Part shown: positions 22,569 to 30,412 of the stretch, one piece after another
Layout: every line of letters starts with the position of its first letter
Position numbering within the stretch: the first letter of the stretch is position 1
Assembly: GCF_014649535.1 (NCBI RefSeq)
Contig: NZ_BMTF01000018.1
Location: 113,183-148,042 of the forward strand
DNA length: 34,860 bases
Source: Streptomyces gelaticus
GTDB taxonomy: Bacteria > Actinomycetota > Actinomycetes > Streptomycetales > Streptomycetaceae
Direction: 5' to 3'
Notes under the pieces: generated by a model
The model's database searches: none
What the model was told of the DNA's origin: nothing
The model's input: the letters and a program-made list of their open reading frames with translations, nothing else
Made by a program: the position numbers and the translations under genes

Positions 22569-23774
22569 TCAGAGCGCGCAGGCCTGACTGTCGACCTGCT
22601 GGTTGGCGGAGCGGCCGCGCTGGATGTCCTGACGGATCTCGTCGGCCGTCAGCGCGTAGCCGGTCTCGGGGTCGTCGAGCGACTTGGCGAAGACGACGCC
22701 GTACACCTGGCCGCCGGGGGTCAGCAGCGGTCCGCCGGAGTTGCCCTGACGGACCGTCGCGAAGAGCGAGTACACATCGCGGTGCACGGTGCCCCGGCGG
22801 TAGATGTCCGGGCCCTTGGCACCGATACGGCCCCGGACGCGCGCGGCCCGTACGTCGTACGAGCCGTTCTCCGGGAAGCCCGCGACGATGGCGCCGTCCC
22901 CCGTCCGGGCGTCGTGGTCGGTGTCGGCGAACTTCAGCGGCTTCGCTTCGAGGTCAGGTACGTCGAGCACGGCGATGTCGCGCTGCCAGTCGTACAGGAC
23001 GACCTTCGCGTCGTACAGCCGGCCTTGGCCGCCGATCTGGACGGTCGGCTCGTCGACGCCGCCGACGACGTGCGCGTTGGTCATCACCCGGCGGTCGGAG
23101 AAGACGAAGCCGGTGCCTTCGAGGACCTTGCCGCAGCTCGGGGCCGTACCGACGACCTTGACGATGGACTTCTTGGCGCGGGCCGCGACGGGGCTGCCCA
23201 CCAGCGCCGGGTCCGGCGCCTGGACCTCGGTGATCGGCTCGTTGGCGAACGGGCTGAATACCTGCGGGAAGCCGTTCTGCGCGAGGACCGAGGAGAAGTC
23301 CGTGAACCAGGTGGAGGCCTGTGTGGGCATCACCCGGGAGATGCCGAGCAGCACCGAGGAGCTGCGGACCTCCTTGCCCAGTGTCGGCAGTGAGGTGCCG
23401 GCCAGTGCGGAGCCGATCAGCCAGGCGACCAGCAGCATCGCGACGACGTTGACCAGGGCGCCGCCGGTGGCGTCGAGGGCGCGCGCGGGCGACCAGGTGA
23501 TGTATCGGCGGAGCTTGTTGCCGAGGTGGGTGGTGAATGCCTGGCCCACCGAGGCGCAGACGATCACGATGACGACGGCGACGACGGCAGCCGTCGACGA
23601 GATCTCGGAGCCGTTCGTCAGCTGGTCCCACAGGACCGGCAGCAGGTAGACGGCGACGAGACCGCCGCCCAGGAAACCGATCACCGACAGAATGCCGACC
23701 ACGAACCCCTGTCGGTAGCCGATGACCGCGAACCACACGGCGCCGGCCAGCAGCAGGATGTCCAGCACGTTCAC
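22569..23774 (-). CDS. MarP-type membrane serine protease (CvpA + trypsin-like)
   Basis: A 401-residue protein. The N-terminal 125 residues have four membrane helices of the CvpA/colicin V family. After a linker, residues 200-400 form a periplasmic-side chymotrypsin-like protease with His235 (NAHVV), Asp266 (DIAVL) and Ser346 (GNSGGPL). Cys214 and Cys399 are placed to form the disulfide that in M. tuberculosis MarP (Rv3671c) links the domain ends and controls activity. MarP is needed for acid resistance in mycobacteria; here an envelope-stress protease acting on cell-wall enzymes is likely. The GTG at 23774 has GAGG 9 nt upstream. It is the third minus-strand gene after nth and the Nudix gene. 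Confidence 0.94.
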   Translation of the reverse strand: MNVLDILLLAGAVWFAVIGYRQGFVVGILSVIGFLGGGLVAVYLLPVLWDQLTNGSEISSTAAVVAVVIVIVCASVGQAFTTHLGNKLRRYITWSPARALDATGGALVNVVAMLLVAWLIGSALAGTSLPTLGKEVRSSSVLLGISRVMPTQASTWFTDFSSVLAQNGFPQVFSPFANEPITEVQAPDPALVGSPVAARAKKSIVKVVGTAPSCGKVLEGTGFVFSDRRVMTNAHVVGGVDEPTVQIGGQGRLYDAKVVLYDWQRDIAVLDVPDLEAKPLKFADTDHDARTGDGAIVAGFPENGSYDVRAARVRGRIGAKGPDIYRRGTVHRDVYSLFATVRQGNSGGPLLTPGGQVYGVVFAKSLDDPETGYALTADEIRQDIQRGRSANQQVDSQACAL

Positions 23775-23864
23775 CGTCTATAGCCTCGCAGATTCGTCAC
23801 CGGGCCCGTTCCTCTTCGGCTGGGTCCGGGCAGGGCCGGACAGCACAGCACGGGAGTCAGCCTG

Positions 23865-24704
23865 TCATGCGCGCCAGTCGAGCGGCACCTGCTTGGCGGT
23901 GTCCCAGGGGCGCTCCCAGCCCGCGTAGTGCAGAATGCGGTCGATCACTCCGGCCGTGAAACCCCACACCAGGGCGGATTCGACCAGAAATGCCGGGCCA
24001 CGGTGGCCGCTCGGATGGACCGTCGTCGCGCGGTTGGCGGGATCCGTGAGATCCGCCACGGGAACGGTGAAGACCCGGGCCGTCTCACCCGGATCGACGA
24101 CACCGACCGGACTCGGCGAACGCCACCAGCCGAGGACCGGCGTCACCACGAAACCGCTCACGGGGATGTAGAGCCGGGGCAGCACGCCGAAGAGCTGGAC
24201 CCCGCGCGGATCGAGGCCGGTTTCTTCCCGGGCCTCCCGCAGAGCGGCCCTGAGCGGCCCTGTCGTCGCCTGGTCGCCGTCCTCAGGGTCCAGGGAGCCG
24301 CCGGGGAAGGACGGCTGCCCGGCATGGGAACGCAGGCTTCCGGACCGCTCCATGAGGAGCAGCTCGGGGCCGCGCTCGCCCTCGCCGAAGAGCACGAGTA
24401 CGGCGGACTGCCGCCCGGCGCCGCTCTCCGGCGGCAGAAAGCGGCTGAGCTGGTCGGGCTCGATCGTCCGCGCGGCGCGGGCCACGGGGTCGAGCCAGGC
24501 GGGCAGGCCCTCCGTCGTGACGGTGATCGCGGTGTCCCCACCGACGCCTGCCGCCGCTGCGGCCGCCGCGACCGCCGCCGCGGGACTGACCGCTGCCGGA
24601 CCGGCCGTCGCGCGGTTTCCCGCTGCGGGCGCGGCTGCCGCTTCTGCACCCCGATCGCGTTCCGTGCTCTGTCCGCGCTCCGTGCTCTGTTCGTGCGTCT
24701 TCAT
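23865..24704 (-). CDS. Nudix hydrolase, CoA pyrophosphatase type (NudL-like)
   Basis: A 279-residue protein. The first 65 residues are Ala-rich with two Glu/Arg/Ser-Thr repeats (QSTER) and look disordered. The Nudix domain has the CoA-pyrophosphatase signature ERSGSLRSHAGQPSFPGGSLD, part of which runs into the Nudix box AALREAREETGL. The expected reaction is cleavage of CoA or oxidised CoA to 3',5'-ADP and 4'-phosphopantetheine. The ATG at 24704 has GAGGGG about 5 nt before it. The M. tuberculosis counterpart is Rv3672c. It lies 95 bp after nth on the same strand. Confidence 0.9.
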   Translation of the reverse strand: MKTHEQSTERGQSTERDRGAEAAAAPAAGNRATAGPAAVSPAAAVAAAAAAAGVGGDTAITVTTEGLPAWLDPVARAARTIEPDQLSRFLPPESGAGRQSAVLVLFGEGERGPELLLMERSGSLRSHAGQPSFPGGSLDPEDGDQATTGPLRAALREAREETGLDPRGVQLFGVLPRLYIPVSGFVVTPVLGWWRSPSPVGVVDPGETARVFTVPVADLTDPANRATTVHPSGHRGPAFLVESALVWGFTAGVIDRILHYAGWERPWDTAKQVPLDWRA

Positions 24705-24799
24705 AGGCACCCCTCGTCTCACAACGCCTGTCGTCACGCATTTCGTTCCGGTCGTTCCGGAGCCGGCGGCGTACGTCGGCTCCGGAGCGGTGCCGTGGA

Positions 24800-25783
24800 T
24801 CAGCCGCCCCCGAGGGGCGGCGCGGGCTTGCCGGGGTAGTCCGCCGGCGGGCTCAGCCGCTGCCCCGGCTGGCCGCCCATCTCGTACTTCAGCAGCTTCC
24901 TGGCCTTCTCCGGGTCCGTCTCGCCCTCGCCGTACGCGGGACAGAGCGGGGCGATCGGGCAGGCGCCGCAGGCGGGCTTGCGGGCATGGCAGATACGGCG
25001 GCCGTGGAAGACGACCCGGTGCGAGAGCATCGTCCACTCGCTCTTGGGGAAGATCGCGGCGATCTCGGCCTCGACCTTCTCCGGATCCTCCTGTTCCGTC
25101 CACCGCCAACGGCGGACCAGACGGCCGAAATGGGTGTCGACGGTGATCCCGGGAACGCCGAAGGCATTGCCCAGAACGACATTGGCGGTCTTGCGGCCGA
25201 CCCCCGGAAGCGTGACGAGATCGGCGAGCCGGCCCGGCACCTCGCCGCCGAAATTGTCCCTGAGCGCCACGGAGAGACCTATCAGCGACTTGGTCTTGGC
25301 CCGGAAGAATCCGGTGGGCCGGATGAGCTCCTCCAGCTCCTCCGGGACGGCCGCGGCCATGTCCTCGGGGGTGGGGTAGGCGGCGAAGAGCGCGGGAGTG
25401 GTCTGGTTGACCCTCAGATCGGTGGTCTGGGCGGACAGGACCGTGGCGACCAGGAGCTCGAAGGGGTTACGGAAGTCCAGCTCGGGGTGGGCGTACGGGT
25501 AGAGCTCGGCGAGCTCGCGGTTGATCCTGCGGGCTCGGCGCACCATCGCCAGGCGCGATTCCGGCTTCCGCCCCGCCCCCGCGGCTGCCCCCGCGGCCTT
25601 TGCCGGCTTCGCCTTCGGCGGGCGCTTCACCGACTCCCCCGCGGGGCGTTTCACCGGCTTCCCCGAGGGTCGTTTTGTCGCTTTTTTCGGGCGATTCGCA
25701 CCCTGTTCGCCCACAGCGGAATCACGGCCTTCCGACACCCCATCAGCCCCCTTGGCCTGTGCTCTCACCGGCGACTTGGACAC
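24800..25783 (-). CDS. nth: Endonuclease III
   Basis: A 327-residue DNA glycosylase/AP lyase for oxidised pyrimidines. The helix-hairpin-helix LPGVGRKTANVVL (192-204) contains catalytic Lys198; Asp216 sits in VDTHFGR; four Cys (265, 272, 275, 281) with 6-2-5 spacing bind the [4Fe-4S] cluster. The family is usually 210-260 residues; the excess is an N-terminal Lys/Pro/Ala-rich tail of about 70 residues, probably disordered and DNA-binding. The GTG at 25783 has no ribosome-binding site but a TAGGCT hexamer 6 nt upstream, suggesting a leaderless transcript; if instead a later start is used, only the tail would change. It diverges from crp. Confidence 0.95.
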   Translation of the reverse strand: MSKSPVRAQAKGADGVSEGRDSAVGEQGANRPKKATKRPSGKPVKRPAGESVKRPPKAKPAKAAGAAAGAGRKPESRLAMVRRARRINRELAELYPYAHPELDFRNPFELLVATVLSAQTTDLRVNQTTPALFAAYPTPEDMAAAVPEELEELIRPTGFFRAKTKSLIGLSVALRDNFGGEVPGRLADLVTLPGVGRKTANVVLGNAFGVPGITVDTHFGRLVRRWRWTEQEDPEKVEAEIAAIFPKSEWTMLSHRVVFHGRRICHARKPACGACPIAPLCPAYGEGETDPEKARKLLKYEMGGQPGQRLSPPADYPGKPAPPLGGG

Positions 25784-25789
25784 CCGGCC

Positions 25790-25795
25790 AGCCTA
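25790..25795 (-). promoter_or_regulatory. Putative -10 element of nth, leaderless start
   Basis: TAGGCT on the minus strand, 6 nt before the GTG at 25783. Confidence 0.42.
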
Positions 25796-25890
25796 GAGCC
25801 ACGCACTGACATCTGCGCCTGTGACCGCGCATCCGCCCCCGATCGGCCCCCTGCCGCACGGTTCGGCACGCCCGTGCGTCAAACTGGTTT

Positions 25891-25904
25891 GTGATTGATC
25901 GCAC
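25891..25904. promoter_or_regulatory. Candidate Crp-binding site upstream of crp
   Basis: GTGATTGATCGCAC has the GTG-N8-CAC frame of the Streptomyces Crp motif (described as GTG-N6-GNCAC) but has C where the inner G is expected. It lies 63 nt before the crp start in the nth-crp spacer, within an AT-richer patch that also holds TTGATC (25895-25900). Autoregulation is possible. Confidence 0.35.
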
Positions 25905-25967
25905 TGTTTTACCGTCCGGCATGATGGGGACCACGGTTCCCTGAACAGGCCGACAAGGAGAGAACTC

Positions 25968-26642
25968 GTGGACGACGTTCTGCGGCGCGCCCCGCTTTTC
26001 GCGGCGCTCGATGATGAGCAGGCCGCGGAGCTCCGCGCCTCGATGAGTGAGGTGACCCTCGCGCGCGGCGACGCGCTCTTCCACGAGGGCGACCCGGGCG
26101 ACCGCCTCTACGTGGTCACCGAGGGCAAGGTGAAGCTCCACCGCACCTCCCCCGACGGACGCGAGAACATGCTGGCCGTCCTCGGCCCCGGCGAGCTGAT
26201 CGGCGAGCTGTCGCTCTTCGACCCGGGCCCCCGCACCGCCACCGCCACCGCGCTGACCGAGGTCAAGCTCCTCGGCCTGGGCCACGGCGACTTGCAGCCC
26301 TGGCTGAACGCCCGCCCGGAGGTGGCCACGGCCCTGCTGCGCGCCGTCGCCCGCCGCCTGCGCAAGACCAACGACCAGATGTCCGACCTGGTCTTCTCCG
26401 ACGTGCCGGGCCGTGTCGCCCGCGCCCTCCTCGACCTGTCGCGCCGCTTCGGCGTGCAGTCGGAGGAAGGCATCCACGTCGTCCACGACCTGACCCAGGA
26501 AGAGCTGGCCCAGCTGGTCGGCGCCTCCCGCGAGACGGTCAACAAGGCGCTCGCCGACTTCGCCGGCCGCGGCTGGCTGCGCCTGGAGGCGCGCGCCGTG
26601 ATCCTGCTGGACGTGGAGCGCCTGGCGAAGCGGTCCCGCTGA
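25968..26642 (+). CDS. crp: cAMP receptor protein Crp
   Basis: A 224-residue Crp/Fnr regulator. The cyclic-nucleotide domain covers about 10-125 with the phosphate-binding cassette GELIGELSLFDPGPRTATATA. A long dimer helix follows, then a winged helix with LTQEELAQLVGASRETVNKAL near 175-195. In S. coelicolor Crp (SCO3571) controls germination, morphology and antibiotic production, and the syntenic M. tuberculosis gene is Rv3676. The GTG at 25968 has AAGGAG a short distance upstream. A 12-bp hairpin follows the gene. Confidence 0.97.
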   Translation: MDDVLRRAPLFAALDDEQAAELRASMSEVTLARGDALFHEGDPGDRLYVVTEGKVKLHRTSPDGRENMLAVLGPGELIGELSLFDPGPRTATATALTEVKLLGLGHGDLQPWLNARPEVATALLRAVARRLRKTNDQMSDLVFSDVPGRVARALLDLSRRFGVQSEEGIHVVHDLTQEELAQLVGASRETVNKALADFAGRGWLRLEARAVILLDVERLAKRSR

Positions 26643-26674
26643 CCGCAGCGGGACGCCGCCTCCGTACCCCTGCA

Positions 26675-26702
26675 CAGGGCCTCGCCACCCGGCGGGGCCC
26701 TG
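26675..26702 (+). terminator. Hairpin terminator after crp
   Basis: CAGGGCCTCGCC (26675-26686) pairs with GGCGGGGCCCTG (26691-26702) around a 4-nt loop, with one G-T pair. It lies 33 nt past the crp stop. Confidence 0.8.
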
Positions 26703-26720
26703 CCGCGTTTCCCGCAGCCC

Positions 26721-26840
26721 GGAGCAGACCGGACAGGGCCGGAGCAGACCGGAGCAGACCGGAGCAGACCGGAGCAGACCGGAGCAAGCCTGATGGGGCC
26801 GGAGCAGACCTGAGCAAGCCTGACAGGACCGGACAGGACC
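26721..26840. repeat. Decanucleotide tandem repeat, twelve units in strict 10-bp register
   Basis: Twelve consecutive 10-mers, consensus GGAGCAGACC. Units at 26721, 26741, 26751, 26761, 26771 and 26801 are identical; the others are variants such as GGACAGGACC and TGAGCAAGCC. There is no gap or slip in phase. It lies between the convergent crp and metallo-beta-lactamase-fold genes, ending 3 bp before the stop of the latter. Confidence 0.92.
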
Positions 26841-26843
26841 GGG

Positions 26844-27674
26844 TCAGATCAGCCCGTGCTCGCCCAGATACTCCAGCTGAGCCAGCACCGAGAGTTCCGC
26901 AGCGGGCCACAGGGACCGGTCCACATCCGCGTACACCTGCGCCACCACCTGCGACGCCGTCCGGTGCCCCGCCTCGACCGCCGTCTCCACCTGGGCCAGC
27001 CGGTGCGCGCGGTGCGCGAGGTAGAACTCGACCGCGCCCTGTGCGTCGTCCAGCACCGGCCCGTGCCCTGGCAGAACCGTGTGCACGCCGTCGTCCACGG
27101 TCAGCGAGCGCAGTCTGCGCAACGAGTCGAGGTAGTCGCCGAGCCGCCCGTCCGGATGCGCGACGACGGTGGTGCCGCGCCCGAGGATCGTGTCGCCCGT
27201 CAGCACCGCCCGGTCGGCGGGCAGATGGAAGGAGAGCGAGTCCGCGGTGTGCCCGGGGGTCGGCACGACCCGCAGCTCCAGGCCACCGGTGGTGATCACA
27301 TCGCCCGTGGTCAGCCCCTCGTCGCCCAGCCGCAGCGCCGGGTCCAGGGCACGCACCTTCGTACGCGTCAGCTCGGCGAACCGCGCCGCGCCCTCCGCGT
27401 GGTCGGGGTGCCCGTGGGTGAGCAGGGTGAGCGCGATCCGGCGGCCGGCCCGCTCTGCGGTCTCGATGACGGCCCGCAGATGCGTGTCGTCCAGCGGGCC
27501 CGGGTCGATGGCGACCGCCAGATCGGAGTCGGGCTCGGCCACGATCCAGGTGTTGGTGCCGTCCAGCGTCATCGGCGAGGCGTTGGGGGCGAGGACGTTG
27601 ACGGCACGGCTGGTGGCGGGCCCGGACAGGACCCCGCCGCGCGGCTGGCCCGGAAGGGCTGCAGCCCCGGTCAT
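26844..27674 (-). CDS. Metallo-beta-lactamase-fold hydrolase
   Basis: A 276-residue protein with the metal motif THGHPDH (His87, His89, Asp91, His92), PTPGHTADS near 145 and GDTILG near 165, as in glyoxalase II and LACTB2-like enzymes. The substrate is not predictable; LACTB2 relatives act on RNA or thioesters. The counterpart in M. tuberculosis is Rv3677c. The ATG at 27674 overlaps the stop of the Nudix gene (ATGA), and a GGGGGAGGTG stretch lies before it, so both are made together. Confidence 0.9.
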   Translation of the reverse strand: MTGAAALPGQPRGGVLSGPATSRAVNVLAPNASPMTLDGTNTWIVAEPDSDLAVAIDPGPLDDTHLRAVIETAERAGRRIALTLLTHGHPDHAEGAARFAELTRTKVRALDPALRLGDEGLTTGDVITTGGLELRVVPTPGHTADSLSFHLPADRAVLTGDTILGRGTTVVAHPDGRLGDYLDSLRRLRSLTVDDGVHTVLPGHGPVLDDAQGAVEFYLAHRAHRLAQVETAVEAGHRTASQVVAQVYADVDRSLWPAAELSVLAQLEYLGEHGLI

Positions 27675-28564
27675 ACGGCCCCACCTCCCCCGCCACCGCT
27701 CGGAATGTGCTTCGTGAACTCGTCGTGTCCCGGCCAGCTCAGCACCAACTCGTCGCCCTCCAGCCGCGCCTGTGCCAGTACCGGGGCGAGGTCCTGGGAA
27801 TCCGCCGCCTTCAGGGCCTCGGCGGCCGTCCCGTACTGTCTCAGCGCCCGCAGCGTCGACACGGTCGGCGGCATCATCAGCAGCTCGCCCCTGTCGTACC
27901 CGTCGGCCGCCTCGCCGGGCCGGATCCAGACCGTACGGTCGGCCTCCGTGGAGGCGTTGCGGGTGCGCTGGCCCTCGGGGAGCGCGGCGACGAAGAACCA
28001 GGTGTCGTAGCGCCGGGGCTCGAACTCGGGGGTGATCCAGCGCGCCCAGGCGCCCAGCAGATCCGAGCGCAGCACCAGCCCGCGCCGGTCCAGGAACTCT
28101 GCGAAGGAGAGCTCCCGGGCGACCAGCGCCTCCCGGTCGGCCTCCCAGTCGGCGCCGGTGATGTCGCTGACCACCGCGCCGGCGTCCGGCCCCGCGAGGA
28201 GGACACCCGCCTCCTCGTACGTCTCACGGACCGCCGCGCACACGATGGCCTGGGCCTCGGCCGGAGTCCCGACGCCGAGCCGCTCGGCCCAGGTCTCCAG
28301 CGCGGGCCCGGCCCAGCCGACGAGCCGGTCGTCGTCGCGCGGGTCGACCCCGCCACCCGGATAGGCGTACGCGCCGCCGGCGAATGCCATGGAGGCACGG
28401 CGGCGCAGCATGTGGACGGCGGGGCCGCCCTCGGTGTCAGCGGCGGTGTCCCGGAGCAGCATCACCGTGGCGGCCCGCTTCGGGGTCGGGGCCGTCAGCT
28501 CACCTGCGGCGAGCGCCCGGATCCGGTCGGGCCATTCGGGTGGGTACCACTGACCATTGGACAT
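27671..28564 (-). CDS. Nudix hydrolase, NUDT19-like
   Basis: A 297-residue protein. The Nudix fold shows AYPGGGVDPRDD early and the box AAVRETYEEAGVLLAG later, separated by a long insert, as in NUDT19/RP2p-type proteins, some of which cleave CoA species. A TWFFVAALPEGQ strand and a C-terminal Gly-rich tail follow. The substrate here is inferred only from family. The ATG at 28564 has no ribosome-binding site; a TAGCCT hexamer lies 6 nt upstream, consistent with a leaderless mRNA. First gene of a two-gene operon. Confidence 0.86.
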   Translation of the reverse strand: MSNGQWYPPEWPDRIRALAAGELTAPTPKRAATVMLLRDTAADTEGGPAVHMLRRRASMAFAGGAYAYPGGGVDPRDDDRLVGWAGPALETWAERLGVGTPAEAQAIVCAAVRETYEEAGVLLAGPDAGAVVSDITGADWEADREALVARELSFAEFLDRRGLVLRSDLLGAWARWITPEFEPRRYDTWFFVAALPEGQRTRNASTEADRTVWIRPGEAADGYDRGELLMMPPTVSTLRALRQYGTAAEALKAADSQDLAPVLAQARLEGDELVLSWPGHDEFTKHIPSGGGGGGAV

Positions 28565-28570
28565 GGCCGG

Positions 28571-28576
28571 AGGCTA
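28571..28576 (-). promoter_or_regulatory. Putative -10 element of the Nudix gene, leaderless start
   Basis: TAGCCT on the minus strand, 6 nt before the ATG at 28564. Confidence 0.42.
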
Positions 28577-28662
28577 TCCGGAACCGCGCCGATGTTCGAG
28601 AGGTGTGGAGAGGCACATCGGTCGGGCGGGTGCGCCGGTCCGGGCCTGCCCCGTACAGCAGG

Positions 28663-28697
28663 CGATCCCGCCCGGTCGTGGCGACCGGACGGGATCG
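28663..28697 (-). terminator. Long hairpin terminator after ridA-like gene
   Basis: CGATCCCGCCCGGTCG (28663-28678) pairs with 28682-28697 with a single mismatch and a 3-nt loop. It starts 29 nt past the stop of the minus-strand RidA gene. Confidence 0.75.
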
Positions 28698-28725
28698 GGA
28701 AGGACGATGAAGAAACTGAGCGTTC

Positions 28726-29196
28726 CTAGGCCCCGGCCAGCTCGACCTGGACCTCGACCTCGACCGGCGCGTCCAGCGGCAGCACCGCGACGCCCACCGC
28801 GCTGCGCGCGTGCACGCCCTTGTCACCGAGCACCGCGCCCAGCAGCTCGCTGGCCCCGTTGATCACGGCGGGCTGCCCGGTGAAGTCCGACGCCGAGGCG
28901 ACGAAGCCCACGACCTTCACCACCCGCGCGATCCGGTCCAGGTCGCCCGCGACGGACTTCACGGCGGCCAGCGCGTTGAGCGCGCAGGTCTTCGCCAGTT
29001 CCTTGGCCTCGTCGGGCGTGACCTCCGCACCGACCTTGCCGGTGACCGCGAGCTTGCCGTCCACCATCGGCAGCTGGCCGGAGGTGTGGACGTACACCCC
29101 CGACTGCACGGCCGGCTGGTACGAGGCCAGCGGCGGCACGACGTCCGGCAGCGTCAGCCCGAGCTCGGCGAGCTTCGCCTCGACGGCGCCCGCCAC
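28726..29196 (-). CDS. RidA family protein (enamine/imine deaminase or relative)
   Basis: A 156-residue YjgF/YER057c/UK114 protein. Typical segments are VYVHTSGQLPMVDGKL, the helix TCALNALAAVKSVAGDLDRI, and HARSAVGVAVLPLDAPVEVEVQVEL with the Arg equivalent to the catalytic Arg105 of RidA. RidA removes reactive enamine intermediates formed by PLP enzymes; this longer N-terminal form belongs to a subgroup where activity is less certain. The GTG start at 29196 overlaps the TAG of the preceding DUF4177 gene by one base, so translation is coupled. M. tuberculosis has the same pair (Rv3678c and Rv3678A). Confidence 0.9.
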   Translation of the reverse strand: MAGAVEAKLAELGLTLPDVVPPLASYQPAVQSGVYVHTSGQLPMVDGKLAVTGKVGAEVTPDEAKELAKTCALNALAAVKSVAGDLDRIARVVKVVGFVASASDFTGQPAVINGASELLGAVLGDKGVHARSAVGVAVLPLDAPVEVEVQVELAGA

Positions 29197-29354
29197 TACG
29201 CCTTCTCCCGCTTCAGGTAGGCCACGAGCTGCTCGGGGTTGTTCGGGCCGGGAACGACCTGGACCAGCTCCCAGCCGTCCTCGCCCCAGGTGTCCAGAAT
29301 CTGCTTGGTCGCGTGCACGAGAAGGGGCACGGTCGCGTATTCCCACTTGGTCAT
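29196..29354 (-). CDS. Small DUF4177 protein
   Basis: A 52-residue protein beginning MTKWEYATVP, with GEDGWELVQVVPG in the middle, the hallmark of DUF4177; function is unknown. The ATG at 29354 begins the conserved part; 17 in-frame residues upstream are not conserved-looking and overlap a -10-like TACAGT 6 nt before this ATG. It is directly coupled to the RidA gene, suggesting a joint role. It diverges from the ArsA-like genes, 71 bp between starts. Confidence 0.9.
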   Translation of the reverse strand: MTKWEYATVPLLVHATKQILDTWGEDGWELVQVVPGPNNPEQLVAYLKREKA

Positions 29355-29360
29355 GGCCCG

Positions 29361-29366
29361 ACTGTA
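29361..29366 (-). promoter_or_regulatory. Putative -10 element of the DUF4177-ridA operon
   Basis: TACAGT on the minus strand, 6 nt before the ATG at 29354. Confidence 0.42.
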
Positions 29367-29412
29367 ATACCTGGCACGCACGGCCTCGTGCGTAGCCTGC
29401 GGCACGACTGGT

Positions 29413-29418
29413 TAGGCT
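29413..29418 (+). promoter_or_regulatory. Putative -10 element of the ArsA-like operon
   Basis: TAGGCT, 7 nt before the GTG at 29426, with no ribosome-binding site between. Confidence 0.42.
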
Positions 29419-29425
29419 CGAATAC

Positions 29426-30412
29426 GTGAGCAGGTTCCAGGTCGTCAGCGGCAAGGGCGGTACCGGTAAGACCACGGTCGCCGCCGCCCTCGCGCTCGCC
29501 CTCGCGACCGAGGGCAAGCGCACCCTTCTCGTGGAGGTCGAGGGCAGGCAGGGCATCGCCCAGCTCTTCGAGACGGAGTCCCTCCCCTACGAGGAGCGCA
29601 AGATCGCCGTTGCACCGGGCGGCGGCGAGGTGTACGCCCTCGCGATCGACGCCGAGCGCGCCCTTCTCGACTACCTCCAGATGTTCTACAAGCTGGGCAG
29701 CGCGGGCCGGGCGCTCAAGAAGCTCGGCGCGATCGACTTCGCCACCACGATCGCACCCGGCGTACGGGACGTGCTGCTGACCGGCAAGGCCTGCGAAGCC
29801 GTACGCCGCAAGGACAAGCAGAACCAGTACGTCTACGACTACGTGATCATGGACGCCCCGCCCACCGGGCGCATCACCCGCTTCCTCAATGTGAACGACG
29901 AGGTGGCGGGGCTGGCCAGGATAGGACCGATACACAATCAGGCCCAGGCCGTGATGCGGGTGCTGAAGTCCCCGGAAACCGCCGTCCATCTGGTGACGCT
30001 GCTGGAGGAGATGCCGGTCCAGGAGACCGCGGACGGCATTGCCGAACTGCGGGACGCCGAACTGCCGGTGGGCCGGATCATCGTGAACATGGTGCGGCCC
30101 CATCTGCTGGACGAGGACGCCCTGCGCACCGCCGCGGGAGGCCGCCGCAAGGAGATCGCCAAGGCGCTGACGAGGGCGGGAGTGACCGGCGCCGCGGGGC
30201 TCGTGCGCCCCCTGGTCGAGCAGGCGGCCGAGCATGCCCAGCGGGTCGAGCTGGAGCGCGAGCAGCGCGCCGTGCTCGCGGACCTGGAGCTTCCGGGGTA
30301 CGAACTCCCTCTGATCGGTGAGGGGATGGACCCGGCGGGTCTCTACGACCTGGCGACCGAGTTCCGCAAGCAGGGCGTGGGCGAAGGGGTGGGACAAGGG
30401 GTGGGTGCATGA
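29426..30412 (+). CDS. ArsA/GET3-like ATPase, first subunit (Rv3679/BagA type)
   Basis: A 328-residue SIMIBI ATPase. The deviant Walker A SGKGGTGKTT is at residues 8-17 with the signature Lys; VIMDAPPTGRITRFL near 145-159 is the switch II region. No Cys-based arsenite site is visible, so arsenic export is unlikely. In M. tuberculosis the paired proteins Rv3679-Rv3680 form a complex (called BagAB) related to the tail-anchored-protein factor Get3. The C-terminus is Gly/Val-rich. The stop overlaps the second subunit start (ATGA), which supports a 1:1 complex. GTG start with upstream -10 only. Confidence 0.9.
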   Translation: MSRFQVVSGKGGTGKTTVAAALALALATEGKRTLLVEVEGRQGIAQLFETESLPYEERKIAVAPGGGEVYALAIDAERALLDYLQMFYKLGSAGRALKKLGAIDFATTIAPGVRDVLLTGKACEAVRRKDKQNQYVYDYVIMDAPPTGRITRFLNVNDEVAGLARIGPIHNQAQAVMRVLKSPETAVHLVTLLEEMPVQETADGIAELRDAELPVGRIIVNMVRPHLLDEDALRTAAGGRRKEIAKALTRAGVTGAAGLVRPLVEQAAEHAQRVELEREQRAVLADLELPGYELPLIGEGMDPAGLYDLATEFRKQGVGEGVGQGVGA

